Notes under the pieces: model-generated
Database searches by the model: none
Told to the model about the DNA's origin: nothing
What the model saw: the letters and a program-made list of their open reading frames with translations, nothing else
In this document: one piece after another, positions 63,918-64,000 of the stretch
How positions within the stretch are numbered: the first letter of the stretch is position 1
How the letters are laid out: each line of letters opens with the position of its first letter
Translations under genes and position numbers: made by a program
Assembly (NCBI GenBank): GCA_016196035.1
Contig: JACPYM010000069.1
Coordinates: 38,112 to 102,111 of the forward strand
From: Acidobacteriota bacterium
GTDB taxonomy: Bacteria; Acidobacteriota; Blastocatellia; RBC074
DNA: 64,000 nt
Direction: 5' to 3'

Positions 63918-64000
63918 AAAGGGGTCAGATGTATTCGTTATTTCATTAAATCCTCTCAGGCTAATGCTGCTGAATTGTGTGTGGTTGAAGGCGTTAAACA
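63918..64000. other. AT-rich edge sequence after the receptor break
   Basis: From 63918 the DNA becomes AT-rich and starts AAAGGGGTCAGATGTATTC. The inverse core TCTGACCCCT also stands at 11470-11479. Such a motif would suit the boundary of a mobile or repeat unit inserted into the receptor gene, but the window ends before anything can be recognised. Confidence 0.35.

Overview
The window is GC-rich bacterial chromosome (roughly 60 % GC by eye), densely coded, and reads like an Acidobacteriota genome, probably class Blastocatellia or a relative. The reasons are two sets of DUF1549/DUF1553 (planctomycete-type cytochrome) and DUF1501 genes, a propeller-sensor histidine kinase, an Oar-like TonB-receptor C-terminus at the right edge, and many dispersed palindromic repeats. 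Planctomycetota or Verrucomicrobiota share some of these families, so the phylum is inferred. No rRNA, tRNA, CRISPR array or intact transposase gene was seen.

Layout. 1-2.1 kb: minus-strand genes, among them a DUF3179 membrane protein cut by the window edge. It has an in-frame TGA exactly where the family has the first Cys of its CxxC motif, followed by a hairpin with a GGTCT loop like that of E. coli fdhF. This is a candidate, apparently unusual selenoprotein and the most interesting signal here. 2.1-6.1 kb: a MITE-like palindromic element, a NarL-type response regulator and its 14-repeat propeller kinase. 6.3-11.4 kb: a Tat-exported vanadium haloperoxidase-like protein and a membrane multiheme cytochrome with TPRs. 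11.8-15.3 kb: rfbBACD for dTDP-L-rhamnose. 15.5-21.3 kb: a DUF1549/1553 cytochrome, a beta-propeller protein, a VapBC pair and a DUF1501 protein. 21.3-25.2 kb: an AT-richer Fic gene, a sorbosone-dehydrogenase-like protein, and a small ORF next to an HNH gene broken by two nonsense codons. 25.3-32.7 kb: rtcA, then a minus-strand sulfatase, DUF1501 and DUF1549/1553 group. 32.9-38.2 kb: a family III CoA-transferase and a large PKD/HYR surface protein.

38.3-63.7 kb is one large surface-polysaccharide locus on the plus strand behind a good sigma70-type promoter. It holds an ABC-2 permease (Wzm-like), a PhyH-like oxygenase, an overlapping neuB-neuC-neuA nonulosonate cassette, a 2-hydroxyacid dehydrogenase, an AsnB-type amidotransferase, a SAM-methyltransferase-like protein, a Wzt-like ATPase, about eight glycosyltransferases, an O-acetyltransferase, an O-antigen ligase/polymerase, a CapK-like adenylate-forming enzyme and a methyltransferase. 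With rfbBACD it plausibly makes and exports a rhamnose- and sialic-acid-like-containing glycan. Sub-operons inside the locus are separated by long, often perfect inverted repeats of a few recurring families.

The right end carries a TonB-dependent receptor remnant (C-terminus only) cut off at a GGGGTCAGATGT motif. Dispersed repeats (25-39 bp inverted repeats, heptamer tandem repeats, AAGCCCTGAAAGG boxes, MITE-like palindromes) fill nearly every longer intergenic space.
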